Assembly (NCBI GenBank): GCA_964017185.1
Contig: OZ024883.1
Location: 2,914,001-2,978,000 of the forward strand
Length of the DNA stretch: 64,000 nucleotides
Direction: 5' to 3'
Source: Rugalucina vietnamica
Lineage: Eukaryota > Mollusca > Bivalvia > Lucinida > Lucinidae
Part shown: positions 12,036 through 23,207 of the stretch, piece after piece
Numbering within the stretch: position 1 is the stretch's first letter
Layout: every line of letters starts with the position of its first letter
The notes under the pieces: model-generated
What the model was told of the DNA's origin: nothing
Database searches by the model: none
The model's input: the letters and a program-made list of their open reading frames with translations, nothing else
Translations under genes and position numbers: made by a program

Positions 12036-13368
12036 GGCAGATTTTGGAAGATGATTTTCATTGACAACCCTTATTTTGAAGGTATGGTCAATCAAATTTA
12101 TCCACCTGAACTACAGTTGAACAAAGCCAGTATCTCAGATACCGAAGTCCCCTTTTTAGATTTACATCTTTCTGTTGCAAATGGATTTGTTTCCTCTAAA
12201 ACTAATGATAAGCGCGATGACTTTGATTTTGATATAGTAAATTTTCCGTTTTTGGATGGTGACGTTCCTCGTCGTGCTTCTTATAGTGTATTCATTTTAC
12301 AACTTATTAGGTTTGCTAGAGTCTGCAATCATGTTACGGACTTCAACGCTCGAAATAATTTTTTAACGACCAAACTTCTACAACAGGGTTTTCGGTATCA
12401 TAAACTTCGAAAAACATTTTCTAAATTTTACCGTAGACACTATGAATTGATTTCCAAATATAATGTTGGGTTAAAGACGCTTTTAGAAGAGGCCCTTTCG
12501 GAACCAGAATTTTATGGTGACTTGGTATACAAATTTAAGAAAATTATAGGGAGGAATGATTTTTCTTTTCAGTTCAGTAAAATCATTACACGTTACAGAC
12601 GTATAGGTTATAACTTGAATGTTATGCGACAGTCTGCATGCTTAGTTTTTAACCCAATCATGGTTGATAACTATGCTCCCTTCTTTAATTGCACGCCGGT
12701 GGGTCGGGCGTCAGACTGTATGATGGCCCCGACTTAAAGCTATTCATTTTAGTTGGTTTGGGCCGGAGCTCCTTGTCTGTTGCTTGGCCCACCGGGGTCC
12801 AACTGGTCTTTCTTTTGCTCCGGAGTTAGTAAGTTATTCGGCGCCCAGGGATCTCCATCGTTGGGCAGCTTACTGAATCTGTTGAGTCCTCGTTTTTGAT
12901 TCATCAGGATGTTTTTCATGATTTATTTGTTTGTTCTTGATGATTCATTGACTAGTTAGAGATTCACCACGAGGACCGAAGAACTAACTAAATGTTATGA
13001 ACCTCTGCAGAAGCTGAAGGTGAGGTTAGGTACCTGTAAAATCGATGTAAGCCCGCCAGTAATTTTATATAACTGATCGTTCCAAGGCGATACTTCTGTG
13101 GTGGTTGTTTCGTTTTATGTCTTGCTGTTAAAATTTTTTGTGCTGTTGGCGCCTTATGTGTGTTTTCATATTTTTAGTTAAGTTTAGGTAATTGAGTGGC
13201 AATCTATTGGGAAAATAGCTGCCCATTTGTCTTGCGATATGTATTCATGGTATAAGTACCTGAATGTTAATTTAGTTTTTTTTCCCATCTCGAGCTTGGT
13301 TTTTGGAGTGGGAATCTTTTTCTGATTGCGCCTTTTCCTGATTTTTGCCTACTTGTACCTTTTTTCAT
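12036..13368 (+). mobile_element. Family B retroelement, longest copy in the window (5'-truncated)
   Basis: Reference copy for family B. A 228-codon reverse-transcriptase C-terminal frame (12051-12737) is followed by a roughly 630-bp non-coding 3' region. That region holds GCGCCCAGGGATCTCC, ATTCATTGACTAGTTAG, CACGAGGACCGAA and the end block TTGGAGTGGGAATC...GCCTACTTGTACC. The element starts at about the catalytic aspartates, so it is truncated by reverse transcription or by deletion. The end block recurs far more often here than the coding part, the usual pattern of 5' truncation. Class uncertain: Penelope-like or another RT-bearing non-LTR element. Confidence 0.8.
12051..12737 (+). pseudogene. 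Reverse transcriptase C-terminal fragment (family B)
   Basis: 228 codons, open to the stop. It begins just after where an RT active-site motif (D-D followed by FIDNPYFE) would lie; the sequence before the ATG carries GATGAT in a different frame, so the start is not native. Ordered landmarks: IYPPELQLN (about 17-25), PFLDLHLS (34-41), KRDDFDFDIVNFPFLDGDVP (about 54-73), SQLIRFARVCNHV-like (85-97), LRKTFSKFYRRHYELISK (119-136), ITRYRRIGYNLNVMRQSACL and the terminal CTPVGRASD. Several fragments elsewhere (20197-20462, 22284-23207, 54165-55315) share these blocks. I know this RT family from invertebrate genomes but cannot assign the class with certainty. Without the catalytic half it cannot be active. 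Confidence 0.75.
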
Positions 13369-14134
13369 GGACATTAGGATGCATATTTAACCTAAAATGC
13401 GATAAAAAAAATTGGTTAATTGTACAGAGTGCGTTTCTTCTTTCGATGGGTATAAATTCATACAGTAACCAGACATATCACACAATGGTGACGTAGCTGT
13501 CCAAATATAAGTGAGTTCAACCCAAACTGATGTTGTCATCTTAAGCTCAGCGAACAGAAAAACATTCTATGAAGACTAAACTTCTTGCATGTTCTATGAA
13601 ACACCGATCGTGATTCTGCAACCCCGGCCATTTAATCAATCACTTACTTAACCAGTATGTGACAAACAATCACTTAGAATAGCGACAAGAACATGGTTAA
13701 TCAACGGTGTAACAATGTAGAAACAAACTGTCGCAATAATGAAACAAGTTCCATTTAAGACATTTAAATATTAGGACTATTTACACATGGAAATGCAATC
13801 TCAATCCGCGCGTGAAAAGAGTCCTGTTCTGGCTTTTAAGAGTAATTGAAAAGGATCAATGCTTTCAATTACGTCTTATTCTAACGGTAATTTGGCTAAA
13901 TGCAGGACACAGAAGCTTCATTTGCGTCCTATTCAAACCATTGACAAATTTCAAAGACGGCAGAAAAAAGATTGACGTATGCAAATTGGACAATAATGGA
14001 ATTTCGACGTCTAGTAACGGTGCATTGTAGCTTTAAATATAATACTCTGCTCTGATGTAATACACTTGGTCGGGGCCGTATTTCAGGTGACACAGTAGTT
14101 GTGCATCAAGAAAAATTGCGCCTGAATATACTCC
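13369..14134. other. Unassigned sequence
   Basis: No repeat or gene recognised. The frame 13812-14030 has no known motif. Confidence 0.4.
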
Positions 14135-14402
14135 TAACTTAAAAAGGTAAAAGTAGACAATGATCAGGAAATGGCGCAATCAGAAAGAAATTTCCACTCC
14201 AAAAATCTAGATGAAAAAAACTAAATTGACAATAAAGTACTTTTACTATGGGAACATATCCAAAGCCGAGTAAGAAGCTATTTCCCAATAGGTAGCCACT
14301 CAGTTACCCAAATGAAAGCGTACATAAGGTGCAAACGGCTCAAATATTCAACACCAAAACAATTAGAACCACAACAGATGCATCGCCTTGGAATGTAGTC
14401 TT
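14135..14402 (-). mobile_element. Family B 3' fragment
   Basis: Minus-strand 3'-terminal block (GACAATGATCAGGAAATGG, TTCCACTCCAAAAATC) running inward to GCCTTGGAATG. Diverged. Confidence 0.8.
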
Positions 14403-14610
14403 TCTGCTGCCAAAAACACGAAATACTCTTAGCCCATTTTAAATCCTACTTCTGTCAGCTTCATACTGACCTACCTCGTCGTTGATGAAACAACATCACT
14501 CCTTACGATTAACAATTTCCAAATGACTTATTGCTTAGCTCGGCTTTGGGTTGTGTTTAATTATATATAACAGTTCTATTTGCCACCGCATCATCCTGCA
14601 TGTAACTCCG

Positions 14611-16506
14611 CGTACAAAAAGGTACAAGTGGACAACGATCAGGAAAAGGCGCAATCAGAATATTCTGAAACTCCCACTCCAAAAACCGAGGTGGGAAAAA
14701 AAACTAAATTGACAATCAGGTACTTATACATTTGTTCATATAGAACATATCGTAAGACGAGTGAGCAGCTTTATCCCAAAAGGCGGCCACCCAGTTACCC
14801 GAACTTAACTAAAACTATTAAAACGTATATAGGAGGGGTGTTCTTTAACACTTGTCATTTGCTTGATTATTTTCACGTGGACTAACAATGAGGATGTTGT
14901 TTATATGTGGTGAAAGCATACTCTTTTCTGACCCGATTAGTATCAAAATTATTGCTCTCTGACGCACGACCCTATAGTAATCGCATTCTAAAACAGGTTA
15001 CAGTAATGACACTGCGTTGTTTTCCATTAAATTTAAAATATGTAATTTCGATCACAAGTATAGAAAATGCTGTAACATTCGCTACACTGTATACATGCCC
15101 GCTTCAATTTTACACATAAACTTGCCATTCATATGAGCATCAGAAAACATTTTTGTAGAATGTATTCACCTTTACTTCATATAATTATTGCCCCTGCTTT
15201 GTGACGTCACAATATTTTGACTATATGCCATTTAAAATCAATGCACAGGCTTCGCATTTCATTAGTTTAAGATAATTCATATTGGATTGTATGGTGAATA
15301 TATCAAAGTTATTGTTATCTTAATTTTGTCTTAAATGGTTTAAATGGATATTCGCTGTAAATTGCTTAACTTACACCAGGCTTAAGGTAAAGCAGGCACA
15401 CAGTTTCTAGGACAGCTGTTCGCCTCTATAATAATAGAAACCCAGTCAAAATTTCTGATTGAAACCGTCTACCAAAAGGCTTCCTAAAAATGTCAAATGA
15501 ATAGGTTTTGGGAAGCTGTAGTGGTATTAGCACATTGGACGCCTCTTTCAAAAGAATTTGGTGCTATTTTTCAAAATGTTACAACTTATAAATCAATGAT
15601 TTAAAGGATAAACAATCAAAAACTTGTATCAATGGAATTAGCAAAGATCTGACACATAGCAGCATTAACAGTTTGGATCAGCCTTAACTGAAAATGAAAT
15701 TATGAGGTTCTGAAACTTCTATACCGACGTTCTTTCATTTTACAATTCATAACAATTAAGCGTAGTGCTATGTTTACACTTCTCGTAAAAATCACAATTT
15801 CTGTTTTATGAAAATAACTTTTCGCCTAAGTGTTAGCAAGGTAATGAAGACTCCGCAAGTATAAAATGGTTCCTCTAACCATTTTAATTCAAACATTATA
15901 CTGTCTTTTGAGACTCAGTTTAAAATGATAAATTGTATCATCTAAAATGCTTTGGCGGTTTCAGTATCACAAATAATCTATGTATAACTATCAAGTAATT
16001 TTCTTCTGTTTAGGAGAAAAAGAGTCGATGACAAGAATTAAAGAACACCCCTCGTAAGGTTCAAACAGCACAAAAATCGACCCCAAAACATAAAACAAAT
16101 AGAACAACAGCTGAAGTATCGCATTGGAACGATCAGTAAAATAAAATTACTGAGGGGCTAAACCGGTTTTTTACAAGGCCCTAACCTCACCCTCATCTTC
16201 TACAGTGGTCCATAACATTAAGTAATTTGTTCGGTCCTCGTGGTGAATCCCTAACTAGCAATGAATCAATATGGACAAACAAATAAATCATGATAACCAC
16301 CATGATGAATCAAAAACGACGACACTCACAGACTCAGTAAGCTACCCGACGATGGAGATCCCTGGGCGCCGAATAACTTACTGAAATCCGGAGCAAAAGA
16401 AAAAACACCTGTTGAACCCCGGTGGGCCAAGCAACAGACAAGAAGCTCCGGCCCCAAACAACTAAAATGAATAGCTTTATGTCGGGGCCAAATCTTCCTT
16501 TGGATG
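14611..16506 (-). mobile_element. Family B copy interrupted by a TA-duplicating transposon
   Basis: 14611-14831 is the 3' end of a minus-strand family B copy. 16055-16506 is its direct continuation through CCTCGTGGTGAATC and TCCCTGGGCGCCGAA to the GTCGGGGCC stretch beside the coding end. The host sequence, AAAACGTACATAAGG in other copies, is split at its TA, which now appears on both sides of the insert. Confidence 0.9.
14832..16054. mobile_element. 1223-bp TIR DNA transposon with TA target duplication
   Basis: Ends are inverted repeats: left GGAGGGGTGTTCTTTAACAC and right, reverse-complemented, CGAGGGGTGTTCTTTAATTC, both continuing TTGTCA (23 of 26 match). TA flanks each end (14830-14831 and 16055-16056). 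The empty site is known from other family B copies. TIR plus TA fits the Tc1/mariner superfamily. The interior is AT-rich; the longest frame (14907-15119, 70 codons) is not a transposase, so the element is non-autonomous. Confidence 0.9.
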
Positions 16507-17224
16507 TCGCTCGTGACCCATTCATGTAACACGACCAATCCACCTAACTAAAACAGTAAGGAGGGTAGTACACCTCGCATTCATGTCTTCCTAAGAATAT
16601 CTTATCTTTACAGTATTTATTCAGTCCAGCAGATTAAGTGAAACAGGTCGTCTCTTTGTGTTGCTTGCTATACGTTCAAGTGCATTTGCCTGTATATTAT
16701 ATACTTGAGCCGTAATTCGTGGACTTGCTTTACATGGGCTGGCTGGTACGCAACCGCTGTCTTTTTGTGTTGACTATCAGGTCAGATTATGGTACGGGTT
16801 TATTACTAGAAATTGTGCAATATAGGCAAACTACTTTCATTAAGAATTCCTTCTGATTGTAAAGTTAACTGAATTCTTGAGGTAACTTCCTTCGTCGACA
16901 CACAGTGAAACAATTGTCACCTTTTCTACCATAGGTAAAAAGCTTTATTGAACATTCGCCTGGAGATTTATTTAAGCAGAACATTGCAACGGTATGTGTA
17001 TGTCTATTAGTAGCACGGATAGTGATACTTGACGGGCCTTTAGATATGCCATTGCTTGTGCATCTCTTCCCATTTAACCCCTCATTTCTTATTTGGCAAG
17101 AAACAGTTTTCAGTGCAACGTGACATTTGTTCATGCCCTTTCCATCAGCTGGATTACATTTGCTTTCTTACTCGGCCAGTAAAGGGGCACGTTCAGGTAC
17201 TTACAAGGCTACTGGCTGAATAAG
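16507..17224. other. Unassigned sequence
   Basis: Nothing recognised. The minus-strand frame 17134-16865 carries no known motif. Confidence 0.4.
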
Positions 17225-17757
17225 AAACCAAATAGAATCCAGAAAGAAAATCTCACTCCAACGACCGATGTGGGAAAAAACTAAATTAACGATCAAGTAT
17301 TTTTACTAAGAAAACAAATCGCAAGCCGAGTGAGCAACTTTCTCCCAATAGGCGGCCACCCAGTTACCCAATCTTAATTAAAAACATGAATCGCACATAA
17401 GGTGCAAATAACACAAAAATTCAACACCGAAACATAAAACAATTAGAATCAACACAGAGGTATCGCCTTGGAACGATCAGTAATATCAAATTACTGGCGG
17501 GCGTATACTACTTTTACAGGATCCAAACCTCACCCTCAGCTTCTGCATTGGTTCACAACTTTTAGTTAGTTGTCCGGCCCTCGTGGTAAGTCTTTAACTA
17601 GTCAATGAATCATCATGGACAAACAAATTAAGCATGATAGCCACCATAATAAATAAAAAAACGAGGACTCACAGATACAATAAGCTGCCTGGCGATGGAG
17701 AGCCCTGGGCGCCAAACAACTTATTGGAATCCGGAGCAAAAGAAGAACACAAGTGTT
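17225..17757 (-). mobile_element. Family B 3' fragment
   Basis: Minus-strand copy from GAAAATCTCACTCCAACG to GGAGCAAAAGAAGAACAC. Its edge abuts the 5' end of the LINE at 17758. Confidence 0.85.
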
Positions 17758-20100
17758 ACGTAAAACCGTCTTTCATAGTACAAGACAGTTTTCCATAAAA
17801 CAGTTCTTTCTTCAGCTGCAAGCACCTTAGGCCATCCATCTCGCAAACATCAAGACTGGTTTAATGAGAATGATGACGAAATTCAGAGGTTTCTTGAAGA
17901 AAAGCACCGATTGCACAAGGCACATCAAGATGATACTAGCTCAGTATCAAAGAAAGCAGCCTACAGCAACATTTGTAAGACAGTCCAGACTAAGCTTAGG
18001 GACATGCAAGATTCCTGGCTGAGGAAGAAAACAGAAGAAATTCAGTCTTTTGCGGATAGAAAGGACATGAAGAAATTTCATGATGCACTGAAAACCATTT
18101 ATGGTCCAAAGAGTTCTGGAGCCACCACATTGCTCAGTGCAGATGGAAACACTCTTCTCACAGATAAAGAAGCTATCTTGGAAAGGTGGGCAGAACACTT
18201 CAATAGTGTGCTTAATCGACCATCAAGCATCAATGAGGATGCAATCGACAGACTTCCACAGATAGAGTGCAATGTTCTGTTAGATGAATTTCCTACCGTT
18301 ACGGAAACAAGAAAAGCAGTTCAACAACTATCATCTGGCAAAGCCCCAGGTGCAGATGCAATTCCTGCCGAAGTTTACAAGGCTGGGGGGCTACCCATGG
18401 CGGAGAAACTGACAGAGTTGTTTCACTGTATGTGGAGAAAGGAGGTTATCCCACAAGAATTTAAGGATGCATCCATAATCCACCTATACAAGCGGAAAGG
18501 AAATCCTCAAGTCTGTGACAATCACAGAGGCATCTCCCTCCTATCAATTGCTGGGAAGATACTTGCAAAAATTCTGTTGAATCGTCTGAATGTTCATCTT
18601 GATCAGACGGGACTTATCCCAGAAAGTCAATGTGGATTCAGAAAAGACAGAGGGACAATAGACATGATATTCACAGCAAGACAGCTTCAGGAGAAATGCC
18701 AAGAACAGAATGTAGATCTATACATGACGTTTGTTGACCTCACCAAAGCTTTTGACACTGTTAGTCGGGATGGACTCTGGAAAATCATGGCCAAGTTTGG
18801 CTGTCCACCCAGATTCATAGTAATGGTGCGGCAGTTTCATGATGGCATGCAGGCACGTGTGCAAAATGATGGAGAGTTCTCTGAACCATTTGAAGTAACA
18901 AATGGGGTCAAACAAGGCTGTGTTCTGGCACCAACACTGTTCAGCATGATGTTTTCTGCCATGCTTATGGATGCTTTTCAGGACAGTGACACTGGTTTTC
19001 CAATCAGGTACCGTTTTGATGGCAACATATTCAACCTCAGAAGGTTGCAGGCCAAAACTAAGGTCCAGACTGATGTGCTAGATGAGCTCCTCTATGCAGA
19101 TGATATGGATAAGAATGCCAGCACAGAGGCAAAAATGCAAAGAGCCATGGATCAAGTCTCACAGTCATGTGATAACTATGATCTCACAATCAGCACAAAA
19201 AAGACAGAGGTTGTACACCAACCAGCGCCCGGAAAGCCATATAATGAACCAACCATCACTGTGAATGGGCAAAAACTGAAAGTTGTTGACAAGTTCACCT
19301 ACCTGGGAAGCACTCTCTCCAGAGCAGTGCATATTGATGATGAGATCACTGCCAGAATTGCAAAGGCTAGTGTGGCATTTGGACGACTCCGTGCAAATGT
19401 CTTGGAGCGAAATGGAATCAAGCTTGACACCAAGCTGAAAGTCTACAAGGCTGTGGTACTGCCAACCCTCTTGTATGCATGTGAGACCTGGACAGTATAC
19501 CAACGCCATGCAAAGAGACTTAACCATTTCCACTTAAGCTGTTTGAGAAAGTTGTTAAAAATCAAGTGGCAGGACAAGATTCCAGACACAGAGGTCCTGA
19601 CGAAAGCAGGGATGCAAAGCATGCATACAGTCTTAAAGCTAGCACAGCTAAGATGGACTGGCCATGTTTTAAGAATGCCTGATGCGCGACTTCCAAAGAA
19701 AGTTTTCTATGGAGAACTACAGGAGGGAAAGCGCTCTCAAGGTGGCCAGAAGAAACGCTACAAAGACACCCTCAAAGCCTCTCTGAAGGATTTCGAAATA
19801 CCAATGGGGTCCTGGGAACAGACTGCACAGGAGCGATCAAAGTGGCGAGGTCTCATCAACAAAGGAACAGCTCTTTATGAAAAGAAGAGAATCTGTGAAG
19901 CTGAAAGAAAGCGAAGAGAGCGCAAAGCCAAAACAAATGTGCCACCATCAGACTCTATGACATTGACTTGCTCTACTTGCAACCGACAGTTTAGAGCCAG
20001 AATTGGCCTAGTCAGCCATCAAAGAACTCACCAACACACATCAGCACTATTCAAGAAATAATGATGGTCTTTCTCATTAGTGAGAGACGAACTATCACCT
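17758..20100 (+). mobile_element. 5'-truncated non-LTR retrotransposon (LINE) with open RT frame
   Basis: The coding frame is already open near 17809, where GHPSRKHQDWFNEND is encoded, a linker that in related elements lies between endonuclease and RT. The endonuclease is therefore missing through 5' truncation. The 3' end lies near 20095, shared with the relic at 876-2842 (CTCATTAGTGAGAGACGAAC). Its 3' edge joins a family B 3' end directly. No target duplication was found. Clade: RTE-like or another clade whose ORF2 ends in a zinc finger; not settled by eye. Confidence 0.88.
17911..20061 (+). CDS. Reverse transcriptase with C-terminal C2H2 finger (LINE ORF2, N-terminus lost)
   Basis: 716 codons from the first ATG; the frame is also open upstream to about 17809, so this ATG is not the native start. 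It would copy element RNA at a nicked target. The RT has KDASIIHLYKRKGNPQ and NHRGISLLSIAGKILAKIL (fingers), FVDLTKAFDTVSRDG (about 274-288, first catalytic Asp), NGVKQGCVLAPTLFSMMF, and YADD at 395-398 (remaining catalytic Asp pair). Downstream are LLYACETWT and RWTGHVLRMPDARLP, typical thumb and connection motifs. At the C-terminus (about 688-708) is a finger, C-X2-C-X12-H-X3-H (CSTCNRQFRARIGLVSHQRT then H), probably for nucleic-acid binding. The lysine and arginine-rich stretch just before it (KKRICEAERKRRERK) supports that. No stop or frameshift, so insertion was recent. Endonuclease absent, hence not self-sufficient. Confidence 0.85.
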   Translation: MHKAHQDDTSSVSKKAAYSNICKTVQTKLRDMQDSWLRKKTEEIQSFADRKDMKKFHDALKTIYGPKSSGATTLLSADGNTLLTDKEAILERWAEHFNSVLNRPSSINEDAIDRLPQIECNVLLDEFPTVTETRKAVQQLSSGKAPGADAIPAEVYKAGGLPMAEKLTELFHCMWRKEVIPQEFKDASIIHLYKRKGNPQVCDNHRGISLLSIAGKILAKILLNRLNVHLDQTGLIPESQCGFRKDRGTIDMIFTARQLQEKCQEQNVDLYMTFVDLTKAFDTVSRDGLWKIMAKFGCPPRFIVMVRQFHDGMQARVQNDGEFSEPFEVTNGVKQGCVLAPTLFSMMFSAMLMDAFQDSDTGFPIRYRFDGNIFNLRRLQAKTKVQTDVLDELLYADDMDKNASTEAKMQRAMDQVSQSCDNYDLTISTKKTEVVHQPAPGKPYNEPTITVNGQKLKVVDKFTYLGSTLSRAVHIDDEITARIAKASVAFGRLRANVLERNGIKLDTKLKVYKAVVLPTLLYACETWTVYQRHAKRLNHFHLSCLRKLLKIKWQDKIPDTEVLTKAGMQSMHTVLKLAQLRWTGHVLRMPDARLPKKVFYGELQEGKRSQGGQKKRYKDTLKASLKDFEIPMGSWEQTAQERSKWRGLINKGTALYEKKRICEAERKRRERKAKTNVPPSDSMTLTCSTCNRQFRARIGLVSHQRTHQHTSALFKK

Positions 20101-20196
20101 GATTGTTAGTTTGGTTTTTTCCCACCTCGGTTTTTGGAGTGGGAATCTTTTTCTGATTGCGCCTTTTCCTGATCTTTGCCTACTTGTACCTTTTCA
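20101..20196 (+). mobile_element. Family B 3'-end fragment
   Basis: GATTGTTAGTTTGG to TACTTGTACCTTTT, directly after the LINE. Followed at once by an inverted family B coding fragment. Confidence 0.85.
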
Positions 20197-20462
20197 ACCC
20201 AACATTAAAATTGGAAATCAATTCATAGATTCTACAATAAAATTAAGAACAAAAGGTTTTCGAAAAGCCCTGCTGGAGACGTTTGGCCGTTAAATATTTA
20301 TGTCGCGCGTTGAAGTCCGTAATATGATTGCAGACTCTAGCAAACCTAAAATGTTGCGAAGTTTATACACCACAAGTTGCACGACGAGGGACGTCAACAT
20401 CCAAAAACGGAAAACGAACTATATAAAAACCAAAGTCATCGCGCTTATCATAATTTTTTGAA
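20197..20462 (-). pseudogene. Family B RT fragment, inverted
   Basis: The minus strand encodes a broken version of the family B RT: YDKRDDFGF, FPFLDVDVPRRAT, RFARVCNHITDFNAR and KRLQQGF, ending near the NVGL position. A similar inverted junction exists at 23208. Confidence 0.8.
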
Positions 20463-21778
20463 GAAACATATCCAGTTGCAATATGTTATCTTTGTATTAG
20501 TACCTGGTTGTAAGTTTTGATTTTTCCTACATCTGTCTTGGGGTAGGAATTTGGTTCTTATAGCATCAGTTCCTGATCATTGCTTTGTAGTTCAGCTTTG
20601 AGACAGCCAGTCCTTTGACGCTTTTTGCCTGGGATTAAATGAATTGAATTTTTTAGGCTGTGTTTGGTGACATCCAGAGTCAGCTAATTTTGAACTTGTT
20701 GATTCACATAAGGTAGTTAAAGATTATTGCAACGATTCCGATGCACGTATTTAGAATGTATCGGTCAAAGCCCTAGGAGATTCTTTCACATTCAGTTTGC
20801 TAACACTAAGACAGCTTTTCATTGAATGAAATGGCGTAGACTAATATAGATATAATGATCATACAAAACTATAATAAATGTTGCCACTTTATAGATATAC
20901 TCCATATAAACTCTTTTAATACATTTGTACCACAAAGCTGTATATATACTAAGAGAAAATTTCATATTTAAATTGAGCATTTATCTGGATTTATAAAACG
21001 TGAAATTACGCCATACAACTTGTAGTTTCGATGCGCTGTAGATATAATAAATGTATAAATTCTCACTTACTGAGGATAATATCTATTTTTCTGGTCTATT
21101 CATAAAATTTGAAAGCGTCACTCTTCGGATGATCTTATTTGGCATTTATTCATGGGTGACAAAAGATGCTTTTGTAGAAAACCAGCGTGCGAGAAATGTA
21201 GATTCAAATCATGAAACATTTCATCTAGCTTAATCAGATAAGAAGTATATTATACACGATGAAAGGAGACATGCTTCATGCAAACTGAACTTTAAGTAGC
21301 TGAGACCATTTATCATTTTTCTATTTCTAAAATATTTATTCGAACAAATAGAGACACGACAGTTTGAAAGCAGCTGTTTCAAAAAGAACCAGAGATTAAG
21401 ATTATTTTTGCTCATCATTTCATTAAAATGCAAAATAAACTGTCATTTTTGTTTTGAGTTACAGTTTGAAGTGTGAAGTTTGGTTGATATACAAATGATA
21501 TGGCATATATACATATATTAAAAATGCTAATATTTTGTTTGTAAATGCATGTGAAATACATACTAAAATAATATGTCGATCAATGAATCTAAGCTTTTGG
21601 GGTTACTATACAAGATCATCATTTTTGCATGAAAGCTCAATTCCTATAAGGGGAAATGGATTTCCCATTCGAGCAGAAACAACTGGGAACATTCTGTACT
21701 CGTTTATACTCAAGCGAATATTCTAAACTTTTGTCGCCTTCATCATAGCATTTATCATAATTCATTTTTTAATTCACT
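20463..21778. other. Unassigned AT-rich sequence
   Basis: No gene recognised. 20515-20580 has weak similarity to the family B 3' end (TTGTAAGTTTTGATTTTTCC, GTAGGAATTTGG). Confidence 0.4.
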
Positions 21779-22000
21779 TTTACGTCCCTTTCAAGATTAT
21801 TTCAGCTCATATGAGACGGGCCAATCAGTAGGTGGGCGAAAACGGGAGAACCCCGAGAAAAACCACCTGGCACATCCGCAAGCAGAACTTGGCCTGTCTC
21901 ACATGTGGCCAGAGCGGGGTTCGAACCCACACCAGACACCAGACGGTGAGATGAACGAGTGATTTAGAAACAGCGCTCTTAACCGCTCAGCCATGGGGCC
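21779..22000 (-). mobile_element. tRNA-derived SINE, copy 2 (complete head)
   Basis: The minus strand starts GGCCCCATGGCTGAGCGG and runs through AAGAGCGCTGTTTCT (A-box side), GGTTCGAACCCCGC (B box, 21917-21928), GCCAAGTTCTGCTTGCGG and GTTTTTCTCGGGG to CTTGAAAGGGACGTAAA. The head resembles a tRNA-Leu and should carry an internal pol III promoter. More complete than copy 1 at 7898-8104. Confidence 0.88.
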
Positions 22001-22034
22001 GCTTCATAACTCATAATTTATACTTAACTGGTCA

Positions 22035-22283
22035 AATTTAAAGTAGGCAACGATTAGGAAGAGATAAACCGAGGTGGGAAAAATTAGGTACTTACACCAA
22101 GAAAACACGTCGTAAGCCGAGTGAGCAGCATTTTCACAATAGGCGGCCACTGCGTTACCCGAACCTAACTAAAACTATGAATTCAAAGAGCATAATAATT
22201 CGACTCAAAAACGTAAAACAAATAGAGCCACAAAATTGAAGTATCGCCTTGGAACGATCAGTAATATACAATTACTGAGGGGC
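22035..22283 (-). mobile_element. Family B 3' fragment
   Basis: Minus-strand family B from GTAGGCAACGATTAGG to the ACTGAGGGGCTAAAACCGG block. It directly abuts a plus-strand copy at 22284, giving a tail-to-head inverted pair. Confidence 0.8.
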
Positions 22284-23207
22284 TAAAACCGGCTCATCTA
22301 GTAGGGCTATTGGTATCATAAATTTCGAGAAACCTTTTCTAAATTTTATCTTTATGACACTATGAGTTGATTTCCAAATTTAATGTTGGGTTAAAGACGC
22401 TTTTACGTGGAGCTTTTCGGAGCGACTTGGTTTACAAATTTAAGAAACTTATAGTAAGGAATGATTTTTCTTTTCAGTTAAAAAATCATTATACGTTACA
22501 GACGTAAAGGATATAACTTAAATGTTATGAGACAGTCTGCATGCCTAGTTTTTTACGTAATCACGGTTGATAACAATAGTGCCTTCTTTAATTGGTCCCG
22601 ACTTAAAGCTATTCATTTTAGTTGGTTGGGACCGGAGCTTCTTGTCTTGTCCCATCGGAGTTCAACTCGTGTTTCTTCTTTTGCTCAGGATTTTCAGTAA
22701 GTTATTCGGGGCCCAGGGATCTCCATCGTCGGGCAGCTAACAGAATCTGCGAGTCCTCGTTTTTTATTCATCATGGTGGTTACCATGATTTATTTGTTTG
22801 TCCTTGATGATTCATTGACTAGTTACAGATTAACCACGAGGACCAAACAACTAACTTAAGTTGTGAACCACTGCATAAGCTAAGGGTGAAGTAAGATACC
22901 TGTAACACGGCTTAAGCCTGCCAATAATTTTATATTACTGATCGTTCCAAGGCGATACTTCTGTGGTGGTTCAAAGTGTTTTATGTCTTGGCGTTGATTT
23001 TTGTGTTGTTTGCACCTTTTCTACGTTTTCATATTTTAGTTCAGGTTAGGTAACGTAAATGAGTGGCCACCTATTGGGAAAATAGCAGGTCACTCAGCTT
23101 ACGATATGTTTTCATAGTATAAGTGCCTGATTGTTAATTTGGCTTTTTCCCATCTCGGTGTTTTAGAGTAGGAATCCCTTTCTGATTGCCCTTTCTCCTG
23201 CCAAACA
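22284..23207 (+). mobile_element. Family B copy with degenerate RT and full 3' region
   Basis: Starts within the RT at the GYWYHKFRETFSKFY-like stretch, continues through decayed coding (ATGTTATGAGACAGTCTGC) and the non-coding region, and ends near 23207. Frameshifts and stops abolish coding. Confidence 0.82.

Noticed and set aside
21905-22000. Genuine tRNA gene
   Set aside because: A and B boxes are present, but the sequence continues into a SINE body and tail, and a second copy exists at 7898-8104.
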